DNA from: JAKCDU01 sp035551615 | Lineage (GTDB): Bacteria; Actinomycetota; Acidimicrobiia; Acidimicrobiales; Palsa-688 | Direction of reading: 5' to 3' | Length of the DNA: 64,000 nt | Assembly: GCA_035551615.1 (NCBI GenBank) | Contig: DASZNC010000070.1 | Span: forward strand, 1 to 64,000 | Program-made: the position numbers and the translations under genes | The notes under the pieces: model-generated | Told to the model about the DNA's origin: nothing | The model's database searches: none | What the model saw: only the letters and a program-made list of their open reading frames with translations | Shown here: positions 16,726 through 25,275 of the stretch, piece by piece | Layout: each line of letters opens with the position of its first letter | How positions within the stretch are numbered: position 1 is the stretch's first letter

Positions 16726-17933
16726 TGGCCGGTCTCGACAATCTGCGACTCTCACTGCGGGGCCTGTCCGGGAACAAGCTGCGCTCGGCGCTCACCGTGC
16801 TCGGGATCCTCATCGGCGTGGGGGCCGTCATCGTGCTGGTCGCCGTCGGCAACGGGTCCTCGGTGGCCGTGCAGAACGACATCAAGACGCTCGGCACCAA
16901 CACCATCACGATCACCGACACCGGGTTCAGCTCGGCCGCGTCCGGAGCCCAGTCGCAGTCGTCGACCATCACGGAGGCCGATGTCCAGGCGTTGACCGGC
17001 GATCAGGCACCCGATGTGAAGACCGCCTCACCGGTGCTGTCGACCAGCGACTACGTCAGCCACGGCGACCTGGAGAAGACGGCATCCATAACCGGTAGCG
17101 ATGCCGCCTACCTGGAGGCGGAGGACGACACGATCAGCGGTGGCCGCGACCTCGACGGGTCGGATGTCTCCGGCCACGGCAAAGTGGCGGTCATCAGCTC
17201 GGCCCTGGCCGGTGAGATCTTCCCAGCCGGGACCAATCCGATCGGCAAGGAGATCAAGATCGGGACGAGCTACTTCGACGTGGTCGGGCTGAGCCAGACC
17301 AAGAGCTCGGCATCGACGGCCAACGAGTACCAGGTCCTCATCCCGTACACCACGGAGGAGGACGAGTTCACCGGCTACGCCGGCGGATTCTCCACCGTGG
17401 TCGTACAGGCCCGGTCGGCCGCCCGCGTCGACATGGCGGAGGACGAGGCGGCGACGGTCCTGGCCGCGGCCAACAAGACGACCCTGAGCAACCTGCCGTT
17501 CACGCTCGTGAAGGAGTCGTCGCTGCTGTCGGCGGCCAAGTCCACGAACTCGACCTTCGCCGTCCTCCTGGCCGCCGTCGCCGGCCTCTCGCTGCTGGTC
17601 GGCGGCATCGGGATCATGAACATCATGCTGGTCACCGTCACCGAGCGGACCCGGGAGATCGGCATCCGCAAGGCCATCGGCGCGCCGAAGTCGGCCGTCC
17701 TGGCCCAGTTCCTGGCCGAGGCGATGCTGCTGGCCGCCATCGGTGGTCTCGGGGGGATCGCCGTCGGGTTGATCGGTACCCACTTCACCATCGCCGGAGT
17801 GAAGCCGGTCCTGCAGTGGACCTCGGTCGTCGGCGCCCTCGCCGTGGCCATGCTCACCGGCGTGTTCTTCGGGTGGTATCCGGCCAACCGGGCCGCCTCG
17901 CTGCGCCCGATCGAAGCCCTTCGCTACGAATGA
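16725..17933 (+). CDS. MacB-type ABC permease
   Basis: 402 residues from ATG 16725, which shares its A with the ATPase stop (TGATG). The architecture is one N-terminal helix (KLRSALTVLGILIGVGAVIVL), an extracytoplasmic MacB-PCD domain (about residues 40-270), then three C-terminal FtsX helices with GGIGIMNIMLVTVTERTREIGIRKAIGA and the coupling region PANRAASLRPIEALRYE. Such permeases act as mechanotransducers that expel lipids, peptides or drugs rather than carrying them through a channel. Confidence 0.93.
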
Positions 17934-18541
17934 GAGAGGTCCCTGTGTACACCGAAGAAGCCCCTGTGATCACCGCCGGCCCGCCGGCGACATCGGTCGA
18001 TGGACCGGGACCGGACGTCGAAGGATGGACCGACGATTCGTCTGAGTGGATGGTCGAGCCGGTCAGGACGGTCCGGGTCAGGCCGGTGACGCTCGGCCTG
18101 GTCGCCGTGCTGTTCGTCGTAGCCGGCCTGTGGGGTGGGGCGACCATCGAGAAGCATCACGGACGGTCGACGACCGCCTCCTCCCGATCCGGAGCTGCGA
18201 CCGCCGCCGGGCCGTCCGGCAGCAGCACCCAGTTCGGCGGCGGGCCCGGTGGGAGCGGCTCGGGCTCGACGGCGACCGGCAGTGGCACGGCGACGACCGG
18301 CACGGTGGCGTCCATCAAGAACGGCACGCTCACCGTCACCACGTCGGCCGGGAAGAAGGTGACCGTGCTCATCTCCCCGACCACAGTCGTGACCAGAAGC
18401 GGCCTGGGCGCGAGCGGCTCCAGAGCGGTGGGTGACACGGTCCGCATCATCGGCACGACCACCTCCGACGTCGTGCACGCCACCGACGTGACGGCGTCCG
18501 GGTCGGGCGCGTCGGCTGGCAACGGGCCTCCGGGATTCTGA
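17930..18541 (+). CDS. Membrane-anchored DUF5666-like protein
   Basis: 203 residues from ATG 17930, overlapping the permease stop by 4 bp; GTG 17945 with GAGAGG upstream is an alternative start. An acidic cytoplasmic N-terminus (about 50 residues) leads to one helix (VTLGLVAVLFVVAGLWGGAT), a Gly/Ser/Thr-rich linker and a beta-rich C-terminal module (TGTVASIKNGTLTVTTSAGK, later RAVGDTVRIIG) that looks like the DUF5666 OB-fold-like unit. As the last gene of the MacA-ATPase-MacB operon it may be an accessory of the exporter. The role is unknown. Confidence 0.7.
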   Translation: MREVPVYTEEAPVITAGPPATSVDGPGPDVEGWTDDSSEWMVEPVRTVRVRPVTLGLVAVLFVVAGLWGGATIEKHHGRSTTASSRSGAATAAGPSGSSTQFGGGPGGSGSGSTATGSGTATTGTVASIKNGTLTVTTSAGKKVTVLISPTTVVTRSGLGASGSRAVGDTVRIIGTTTSDVVHATDVTASGSGASAGNGPPGF

Positions 18542-18597
18542 GCCAAGTCGGAGCCCCGGAACAGGGTGCTCGGAGGCTGGTCCCTCATCTTGGAGGC

Positions 18598-20616
18598 ATG
18601 GCCCGTGAATCAGCTGTCGCCACCCTCGAACGTATCCCGACCGTTCCCCCGGTCGGGACCGATCCCGCTCCGCCGGCCGAAGCTCCCGCCGCTTCCGGCC
18701 GGTGGAGCGGTCGACCGCGTTCGGAGCTGGCCGGCCTGGCGGCGCTGCTCATAGGGACGGCCGTCGCCTACCTCTGGAACCTCAGTGCGTCCGGCTACGC
18801 CAACTCGTTCTATGCGGCCGCCGTGCAGGCCGGCACCAAGAGCTGGAAGGCGTTCTTCTTCGGTGCCATCGACTCGTCCAACTTCATCACGGTGGACAAG
18901 CCACCGGCGTCCCTGTGGGTCATGGAACTGTCAGGGCGCCTGTTCGGGTTCAGTTCGGCCAGCATGCTGGTGCCCGAAGCTCTGGCCGGGGTGGCCACTG
19001 TTGCCCTCGTCTATGCCGTGGTGCGGCGTTGGTTTGGTCACCGGTTCGGCCTGCTGGCCGGGCTGGTCATGGTGACCACGCCGGTCGCGGCACTGATGTT
19101 CCGCTTCAACAACCCGGACGCCCTGCTCGTCCTGCTCATGACCGTCGGGGCCTACGGGGTCACCCGGGCGCTCGAGAAGGGATCGACCGGATGGCTGGTG
19201 CTCACCGGTTCCGCCCTCGGGCTGGCGTTCCTGGCCAAGATGGGCCAGGCCCTGCTGGTCGTGCCCGGTTTCGCCGCCGCCTACCTGATCGCCGCGCCGG
19301 TCGCGCTCCGGCGGCGGATACTGCAGTTGCTCGTCTCCGGGGCGGCCATGGTCGCCGCCGCCGGCTGGTGGGTCCTGACCGTCACCCTGTGGCCGGCCGG
19401 TTCCCGTCCCATGATCGACGGATCGCCGACGAATTCCATCTGGAACCTGATCGTCGGGTACAACGGCCTGGACCGGCTGTCCAGTTCCGGCGGCCAGGGC
19501 GGTGGGGGAGGCGGGAGCTTCTCCGGCAGCACCGGCCTGTTTCGCCTGTTCAACTCCCTGATGGGCGGGCAGGCGTCCTGGCTGCTCCCGGCCGCCCTGG
19601 TCGTGGTGGTGGCCGGCCTGGCGGTCACGGCCCGACGGCCGCGAACCGACCGTACCCGGGCGGCGGTGATCATCTGGGGCGGCTGGCTGGCGGTGACCGG
19701 CATGGTGCTCAGCTACGGGCAGGGCGTCATCCACACCTACTACGCCGTCGCTCTGGCCCCGGCCATCGCCGTGCTGACCGGTATCGGTGCCGCTCTGGCC
19801 CGCCAGCACTGGCGGCACCCGGCGGCTCGGGTCTCGACGGCGGCCGTGGTCGGGCTCACCGCGTGGTGGTCGTGGTCCCTGCTCGAGCGCACCCCGGCCT
19901 GGAATCCGTGGTTGCGGCCAGTGATCGCGGCCAGTGCCATTCTGGCCATCGGCGGGTTGCTGGCCGGCGCCGGCTGCCGCACCCGGATCGGCCGTCAGGC
20001 GGTATTGGTCCTGGCCCTGTCCGCAGGTGGAGTGGCCGGCCTGGGTGGGCCGACCGCCTACGCCCTCACGACCATCGCCACGGCCCACACCGGCTCCATC
20101 CCGTCGGCCGGTCCGGCCGATGCGGCCACCGCCGGGGGACCGGGCGGCGGCGGGTTCCCGGGCGCAGCCGCCGGCGGCAACCCGGCAGGAGGGTCGGCCA
20201 CCGGTGCGTCCATCCGGTCGTCGGGTGCGGCACCGGGCGGCGGGGGCGGACAACCGGGCGGGGCCGGACAGGTATCCACTGCTCTGGCCCGGGCCCTCGA
20301 GGTCGATGCGGCGCACTACCGGTGGGTGGCGGCCACCAGTGGATCGTCGAGTGCCGCCTCGTACGAGCTGGCGACCGGTGGTGATGCGGTCATGGCCATC
20401 GGCGGCTTCAACGGCAACGGCGGGAACATCTCCCTCACCCAGTTCGAGAAGTACGTGGCCGCAGGGGAGATCCACTACTACATCGCCTCGGGCGGACAGG
20501 GTGGGGGCCCGGGCGGCGGTTCGTCCACGAGCGCCGTCACCTCCTGGGTCGAGTCACACTTCCAGAGCGAGACCATCGGCGGGACGACGGTCTACGACCT
20601 GACGAAGGCGAGCTGA
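18598..20616 (+). CDS. GT39/YkcB-type membrane glycosyltransferase
   Basis: 672 residues. A GT-C membrane enzyme: the first loop has NLSASGYANSFYAAAVQAGT followed by VDKPPASLWVMELSGRLFG, carrying the acidic residue expected to be catalytic, followed by about ten helices. The Gly-rich linker (about residues 500-560) joins a soluble extracytoplasmic C-terminal domain. This layout matches actinobacterial homologues of Bacillus YkcB and ArnT-like mannosyltransferases, which use polyprenyl-phosphate sugars. The GtrA gene two bases downstream and the GT2-GtrA gene at 11614 would supply and move that donor (inference). GGAGG is only one base from ATG, so a leaderless or unusual start is possible. 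Confidence 0.85.
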   Translation: MARESAVATLERIPTVPPVGTDPAPPAEAPAASGRWSGRPRSELAGLAALLIGTAVAYLWNLSASGYANSFYAAAVQAGTKSWKAFFFGAIDSSNFITVDKPPASLWVMELSGRLFGFSSASMLVPEALAGVATVALVYAVVRRWFGHRFGLLAGLVMVTTPVAALMFRFNNPDALLVLLMTVGAYGVTRALEKGSTGWLVLTGSALGLAFLAKMGQALLVVPGFAAAYLIAAPVALRRRILQLLVSGAAMVAAAGWWVLTVTLWPAGSRPMIDGSPTNSIWNLIVGYNGLDRLSSSGGQGGGGGGSFSGSTGLFRLFNSLMGGQASWLLPAALVVVVAGLAVTARRPRTDRTRAAVIIWGGWLAVTGMVLSYGQGVIHTYYAVALAPAIAVLTGIGAALARQHWRHPAARVSTAAVVGLTAWWSWSLLERTPAWNPWLRPVIAASAILAIGGLLAGAGCRTRIGRQAVLVLALSAGGVAGLGGPTAYALTTIATAHTGSIPSAGPADAATAGGPGGGGFPGAAAGGNPAGGSATGASIRSSGAAPGGGGGQPGGAGQVSTALARALEVDAAHYRWVAATSGSSSAASYELATGGDAVMAIGGFNGNGGNISLTQFEKYVAAGEIHYYIASGGQGGGPGGGSSTSAVTSWVESHFQSETIGGTTVYDLTKAS

Positions 20617-20617
20617 C

Positions 20618-21079
20618 GTGGTGCAGTTCGCCGCCGACCCCCGGGTGTTCCTGGCCCGCCGGCCGGTCCTTCTGAAGTTCTGCCGCTACGCAGGCGTGTC
20701 GGTCATCTCCACCCTGGTCAGTCTGCTCGTGTTGACCGCGCTGGTGGGGACCGGGGCGGCGACGGCCGGATGGGCCAACGTGATCGCCACCGCGGTGGGT
20801 ACCGTTCCGTCGTTCGAGCTCAATCGCCGATGGGTGTGGGGCAAGGGAGGTCGCCGCTCGATGGCCGCCGAGGTCGCCCCCTTCGCCGTCATGTCGTTCG
20901 TGTCGTTGGCCGTGTCGACTCTGGCCGTGAGCCGGGCTACGGCCTGGGCCGGCGGCGCCGGCTTCGGCGATCACGGCCGGGCGGCGATCGCGGTGGCGAC
21001 CAACCTGGCGTCGTTCGGTTCGATGTGGATCGTGCAGTACGTGATGCTCGACCGCATCCTGTTCCGGGCCGGCCGGTGA
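20618..21079 (+). CDS. GtrA-family membrane protein
   Basis: 153 residues, start GTG 20618, practically joined to the GT39 gene. Four helices are visible. The family marks are LKFCRYAGVSVISTLVSLLVL at the start and VPSFELNRRWVWGKGG in the middle. GtrA proteins are thought to flip or present polyprenyl-phosphate-linked sugars for glycosylation outside the membrane, which fits the GT39 partner. Confidence 0.88.
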   Translation: MVQFAADPRVFLARRPVLLKFCRYAGVSVISTLVSLLVLTALVGTGAATAGWANVIATAVGTVPSFELNRRWVWGKGGRRSMAAEVAPFAVMSFVSLAVSTLAVSRATAWAGGAGFGDHGRAAIAVATNLASFGSMWIVQYVMLDRILFRAGR

Positions 21080-21102
21080 CACCGGCCCGGGACCGGATGA
21101 CC

Positions 21103-23640
21103 TCAGACGGTGTAGATGGCCTCGAGTACGTCCATCTTGGCCGCCCGGCGGGCCGGCCACACCGACGCGAACATCCCGAAGAAGGCAGCCAGGATCAGCA
21201 CCACGATGATGGTCGGCACCGGCACCGCCAGCTCGGTGACGAAGCTCGACCCGACGGCCGACACCACGGCCGCACCCAGGCCGACACCGAGTATCAGCCC
21301 GAGGATGGCGCCGATCAGGGCGACGATCAGGGATTCGGCCCGGATCATCCGTTTCAACTGCCGGCGCTGGGTGCCGACGGCCCGCAGCAGACCGATCTCG
21401 CGGGTCCGCTCCATCACCGACAGGGCCAACGTGTTCACCACGCCGATGAGGGCGATGATGATGCTCAGGGCGAGGAGGGCGTACACGACGGTCAGGATGG
21501 TCTTGAGCTGGTTCTTCTGGTCGGACTCGAACTGGGCCGCGGTGTCGACCTTGATGTCCCCGTACGACGCCACCGCCGCCTTCAACGCAGCGGTCGTGGC
21601 CGCCGACATGTCGGTCGTTCGCAGCCCGACGGCGAAGTCGGACGGCTGATTGACGTGGGCATCGAGGAACTGGCCGGAGAGGACGTAGGTGTCCAGGTAC
21701 GTGTTGGTCTTGTAGAAGCCACCGATGCGGACCGGGACCACGCCGGTGGCGGCGAAACCCAGATTCAGGGTCTGGCCGATCTGGTAGTGGTTGGACTTGG
21801 CCGTGTCCGACTCGACCAGGATCTGGTTCTGGCCGAGGGCGCTCACCGACCCGGCGGTCATGTCCAGGTGCAGCACCTGCGGGCCCCCGACCGGGTCGAG
21901 ACCGGTTACGTGTTCCGAGGCGTGGTCGAGATGGAAGACCTCGTCGCTCACCCCGCTGACGGCGGTGACCCCGGGCACATTGCGGACGGCGTTGGCCACG
22001 GCCGGCGGCAGGCTGTCGGCGTCGTTGGGGACGAGGACGTAGTTGGCGCTCACCGCCTTGTCGAAGATGCTGTTGAACGAGGCATTGGCCGACTGGCCCA
22101 GGGTGGCGATGGCGGCCACCAGCGCGATCCCGATCATGAGCGCCGACGAGGTGGCGGCCGTCCTCCGGGGATTGCGGGCGGCGTTCTCCTTGCCGATCTG
22201 GCCGGTGATTCCGGCGACGGCCGGCAACGGCCGGCCCAGCACGGCCACCATCGGGGGCACCACGAACGGAGTCAGCATGGCCACCCCGATGAAGGTGAGG
22301 GCGGCCCCCAGCCCGATGACTTGGATGCTGCTCGACCCGAACAGACCGATGGCCAGGACGACGATGCCGACGACCAGGACCCCGCCGCCGATGACGGACC
22401 GCCGCCGCAGCGAGCTGTCCTGCACGACCGCGTCCTCCCTGAGTCCTGCGGCCGGCGGGATGGACCCGGCGCGCAGCGCGGGCAGGACCGCTGACACCAG
22501 GGTGACGGCGGTGCCGACGATCAGGCCGACGATGGCGGTGCGGGCTTCGAACTGCAGCGCGGACTTGGGCAGCGATACGCCCAGGCTGTCGAGCAGGGCG
22601 TAGATACCGGCGGCCAGGCCGATGCCGACGAGGAGACCGACGGCCGATCCGAACAGGCCGGTGAACGCGGCCTCGCCCAGCACCGACGCATTGATCTGCC
22701 GCCGGCTGGCGCCGATGGCCCGCATCAGGGCCAGTTCCCGGGTGCGCTGTCCGACCAGGATGCTGAACGTGTTGAAGATGAGGAACGCACCGACGAACAG
22801 GGCGATGCCGGCGAACACCAGCAGGAACGTGTTGAAGCCGTTGAGCGCCTGAGAGACGTTGGCCGCGTTCTCGGCAGCCGCCTCCTGGGCGGTGATCACC
22901 TCGAACCCGTTGGGCAGATGGGACCCGATGGCGGTCACGAGGGCGGCGGTGGACTCACCGGACGTGGCGGCGACGTCGATCTGGTTGACGAAGCCGGGCT
23001 TGCCGATGACCCGCTGGGCGGTGTCCAACTCGAACGCAGCGAGCGAGGCGCCGGCCAGATTGTTGCTGCTCCCGTAGCTGACCGATCCGACGAGCGTGTA
23101 CCGGCCCGGGCCGTTGTTGCCGATGACGGTGATCTGGTCACCCAGCGCGAAGTGCTCTTTGGACACCGTCGACACGTCTATGGCGACCTGATCCGGCCCG
23201 GTCGGGAAGTGGCCGCCGTGGAGGCGCAGCGGGGACAGATGGCCGCCCCCGTTGTAGGAGAGGATGACCGTCGGAGCACCCTTGGTGAAGGTCTTGCCCT
23301 GAAGGTTGAGCATGGTGCCGTATCCGCTGACGCTGCCGTCGGCCGCTCCCACACCGGGAATGGCCTGGACCGTCGACACCAGAGAGTCGGGCGTCAGCGG
23401 ACGGTCGCCGTTCAGGCCCTGCCCGCCGCCACTACGGCCGTTGCCGTAGGGGGCCACGGCCCGCACGACGGCACTCTCACCCGATGCGGCCTGGGTGAAC
23501 AGATTGCTGAACGTGTGCTTGATGGTGTCGGTCAGGACAAAGGTTCCCGACATGAACGCCACGCCCAGCACCACGGCCAGCGCAGTGAGGGCGAGCCGCA
23601 GCTTGTGGGCCAGCAGGCTCTTCCAGGTTGCTCTCCACAT
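21103..23640 (-). CDS. FtsX-type ABC permease, two FtsX domains
   Basis: 845 residues. It starts MWRATWKSLLAHKLRLALTALAVVLGVAFMSGTFVLTD, the standard N-terminal helix. Two three-helix FtsX blocks follow: one near 260-360 (FLIFNTFSILVGQRTRELALMRAIGASRRQ) and one near 730-840 (LSVMERTREIGLLRAVGTQRRQLKRM), each preceded by a large extracytoplasmic domain, with another helix pair in the centre. It is an actinobacterial lipoprotein/lipid-exporter-type permease. It lies 6 bp after its ATPase gene. Confidence 0.92.
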   Translation of the reverse strand: MWRATWKSLLAHKLRLALTALAVVLGVAFMSGTFVLTDTIKHTFSNLFTQAASGESAVVRAVAPYGNGRSGGGQGLNGDRPLTPDSLVSTVQAIPGVGAADGSVSGYGTMLNLQGKTFTKGAPTVILSYNGGGHLSPLRLHGGHFPTGPDQVAIDVSTVSKEHFALGDQITVIGNNGPGRYTLVGSVSYGSSNNLAGASLAAFELDTAQRVIGKPGFVNQIDVAATSGESTAALVTAIGSHLPNGFEVITAQEAAAENAANVSQALNGFNTFLLVFAGIALFVGAFLIFNTFSILVGQRTRELALMRAIGASRRQINASVLGEAAFTGLFGSAVGLLVGIGLAAGIYALLDSLGVSLPKSALQFEARTAIVGLIVGTAVTLVSAVLPALRAGSIPPAAGLREDAVVQDSSLRRRSVIGGGVLVVGIVVLAIGLFGSSSIQVIGLGAALTFIGVAMLTPFVVPPMVAVLGRPLPAVAGITGQIGKENAARNPRRTAATSSALMIGIALVAAIATLGQSANASFNSIFDKAVSANYVLVPNDADSLPPAVANAVRNVPGVTAVSGVSDEVFHLDHASEHVTGLDPVGGPQVLHLDMTAGSVSALGQNQILVESDTAKSNHYQIGQTLNLGFAATGVVPVRIGGFYKTNTYLDTYVLSGQFLDAHVNQPSDFAVGLRTTDMSAATTAALKAAVASYGDIKVDTAAQFESDQKNQLKTILTVVYALLALSIIIALIGVVNTLALSVMERTREIGLLRAVGTQRRQLKRMIRAESLIVALIGAILGLILGVGLGAAVVSAVGSSFVTELAVPVPTIIVVLILAAFFGMFASVWPARRAAKMDVLEAIYTV

Positions 23641-23646
23641 GGCGGT

Positions 23647-24405
23647 CTACGCGTCCGACTTCATACGGTCGAGGATCACCTGGGCCGTCGGCTTCAGGAT
23701 CTGGTCGACGATGCGGCCGTCCTCCAAGAAGACGACCCGGTCGGAGAAGCCGGCGGCGACCGGGTCGTGGGTCACGATGACCACTGTCTGGCCCAGGTTG
23801 TCGACGGCATCGCGCAAGAGCCCGAGCACCTCGCTGCTGGCTTTCGAGTCCAGGTTGCCGGTCGGTTCGTCACCGAAGATGATCTGCGGGCGGCACACCA
23901 GGGCCCGCCCGACGGCGACCCGCTGTTGCTGGCCGCCCGAGAGCTCGAGTGGCTTGTGCTTCAGACGTCCACCGAGCCCGAGGGTGGACACCACCGAGTC
24001 CAGCCATTCCCTGTCCGGATCCCGACCCGACAGTGACAGTGGCAGGGTCATGTTCTCCAGGGCGTTCAGCGTGGGTACCAGGTTGAACGTCTGGAAGATG
24101 AATCCGACCCGGTCGCGCCGCATGGCGGTCAGGGCCTTGTCGTCGAGTTGGCCGAGATCGACATCGCCGATGAGGACCTGGCCGCTCGTCAACCGGTCGA
24201 GGCCGGCCAGACAGTGCATGAGGGTGGACTTGCCCGACCCGGACGGCCCCATGATGGCGCTGAACTGGCCGGATTCGAAGACGACGTCGACGGCGTCCAG
24301 GGCGGTGACCATCGTCTCGCCCTTACCGTAGATCTTGGTTGCCGCCACTGCTCTGGCCGCGGCCGTCCCGGACGGGGCATGGGAATCCCTGATATCGCTC
24401 TGCAT
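23647..24405 (-). CDS. ABC exporter ATPase
   Basis: 252 residues. Walker A GPSGSGKST, Q-loop FIFQTFNLVPTLNALENM, signature ELSGGQQQRVAVGRAL, Walker B IIFGDEPTGNLDSKA (Gly in place of the usual Ala) and H-loop VVIVTHD. It is the LolD/MacB-like partner of the permease that follows. A TetR gene lies 58 bp upstream on the same strand, with a small inverted repeat between. Confidence 0.94.
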   Translation of the reverse strand: MQSDIRDSHAPSGTAAARAVAATKIYGKGETMVTALDAVDVVFESGQFSAIMGPSGSGKSTLMHCLAGLDRLTSGQVLIGDVDLGQLDDKALTAMRRDRVGFIFQTFNLVPTLNALENMTLPLSLSGRDPDREWLDSVVSTLGLGGRLKHKPLELSGGQQQRVAVGRALVCRPQIIFGDEPTGNLDSKASSEVLGLLRDAVDNLGQTVVIVTHDPVAAGFSDRVVFLEDGRIVDQILKPTAQVILDRMKSDA

Positions 24406-24441
24406 GACCCCGAGTCTGACAACCGGAGAGAGGGGTGTCGA

Positions 24442-24455
24442 CCAACTTACGTTGG
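24442..24455. promoter_or_regulatory. Inverted repeat upstream of the ABC ATPase
   Basis: CCAAC (24442-24446) and GTTGG (24451-24455) with a TTAC centre, 37 bp before the ATPase start codon and just past the TetR stop. A candidate operator for the ABC exporter; short, so tentative. Confidence 0.35.
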
Positions 24456-24463
24456 AATCGTGA

Positions 24464-25207
24464 CTACAACCTGGGGTGTACGCCCAGGGCCCGCAGGACC
24501 TCGCCCATCAGATACTCGAACAGATCGTCGGCCGGATACACGGGTGTCGGCAGGTGGCTGAACAGCTCGAGGGAGATGGCCCCGTGCAGCTGGGTCCAGG
24601 TGAACATGCAGGCGGCCAGCGCCTCGGCCGGGAGGTGCAGGTCGTCGCGATCGCTCCACATCTGTAGGCGCCCGGCCAGCCGTTCCGCCTGGGCGATGGC
24701 GAGCGGGGCCGGCTGGATCGAGCCTTCGGCCACGCCCACCGCCATGCAACGGGTCAGTACGGCGACGCCCCGGTACATCTCCGCTTTGGTGGCCTCATTG
24801 CGGTCGTCCAGGTCGGCCACCGGGACGCCGAACATCAGCCGGTACTCGGTCGGGTGCTCGACCGCCCACTGCCGGTAGGCGCAGGTGATGGCCATGAAGC
24901 GGGGCCCGGCCTCCAGTTCGTCGTCGTGGGCCCGGCGCTCCACCTCCTCGAGGGTGTCGGCCAGCGACCCGAACGCCTCGACCGCGAGGGCGTCGAGGAG
25001 TTGCTCCTTGCTCTCGAAGTAGCGGTACAGAGCAGAGGACGTCATGCCCATCTCCCGGGCCACGGCCCGCAGGGACAAGGCATCGGCGCCCTCCTGGGCG
25101 ATCTGCGTCCAGGCCAGCCGCTTGATCTCGGCCCGGGTTTCGATCCGGACCCGGTCGCGGCGGCGGGGGATGACGTCGGAGGCGATGACGCCATTATGGC
25201 ACAGCAT
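24464..25207 (-). CDS. TetR/AcrR-family regulator
   Basis: 247 residues from ATG 25207; an upstream ATG at 25261 would run over the operator and the divergent gene's promoter, so it is less likely. The HTH is ADALSLRAVAREMGMTSSALYRYFESKEQLLDAL. The C-terminal part (FMAITCAYRQWAVEHPTEYRLMFG) matches the TetR_C_13/WHG group common in actinobacteria. Divergent to it is an MMPL transporter, and the ABC exporter follows, so it may control both. A perfect GAGCA-G-TGCTC repeat lies 5 bp upstream of its start. Confidence 0.88.
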   Translation of the reverse strand: MLCHNGVIASDVIPRRRDRVRIETRAEIKRLAWTQIAQEGADALSLRAVAREMGMTSSALYRYFESKEQLLDALAVEAFGSLADTLEEVERRAHDDELEAGPRFMAITCAYRQWAVEHPTEYRLMFGVPVADLDDRNEATKAEMYRGVAVLTRCMAVGVAEGSIQPAPLAIAQAERLAGRLQMWSDRDDLHLPAEALAACMFTWTQLHGAISLELFSHLPTPVYPADDLFEYLMGEVLRALGVHPRL

Positions 25208-25211
25208 ATGA

Positions 25212-25222
25212 GAGCAGTGCTC
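25212..25222. promoter_or_regulatory. TetR operator GAGCA-G-TGCTC
   Basis: A perfect inverted repeat with 5-bp arms between the divergent TetR and MMPL genes; a further TGCTC half-site is at 25236-25240. GAGCA/TGCTC half-sites are a common actinobacterial TetR signature. Control of both genes is inferred. Confidence 0.55.
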
Positions 25223-25240
25223 ACAAAATGAACAATGCTC

Positions 25241-25269
25241 TTGACTCGAGCCCGGAGGCACGGGATGAT
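25241..25269 (+). promoter_or_regulatory. Promoter of the MMPL gene, leaderless
   Basis: TTGACT (25241-25246), a 17-bp spacer and GATGAT (25264-25269), with the ATG at 25276 exactly six bases further. Transcription starting about seven bases after the -10 would begin on the ATG itself. GGAGG (25254-25258) is too far from the ATG to act as a ribosome site. Confidence 0.6.
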
Positions 25270-25275
25270 GGCCCC

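Noticed and set aside
24464..25261. Longer TetR start at ATG 25261
   Set aside because: It would place the operator and the MMPL promoter inside the coding sequence, and the extra residues are not TetR-like.
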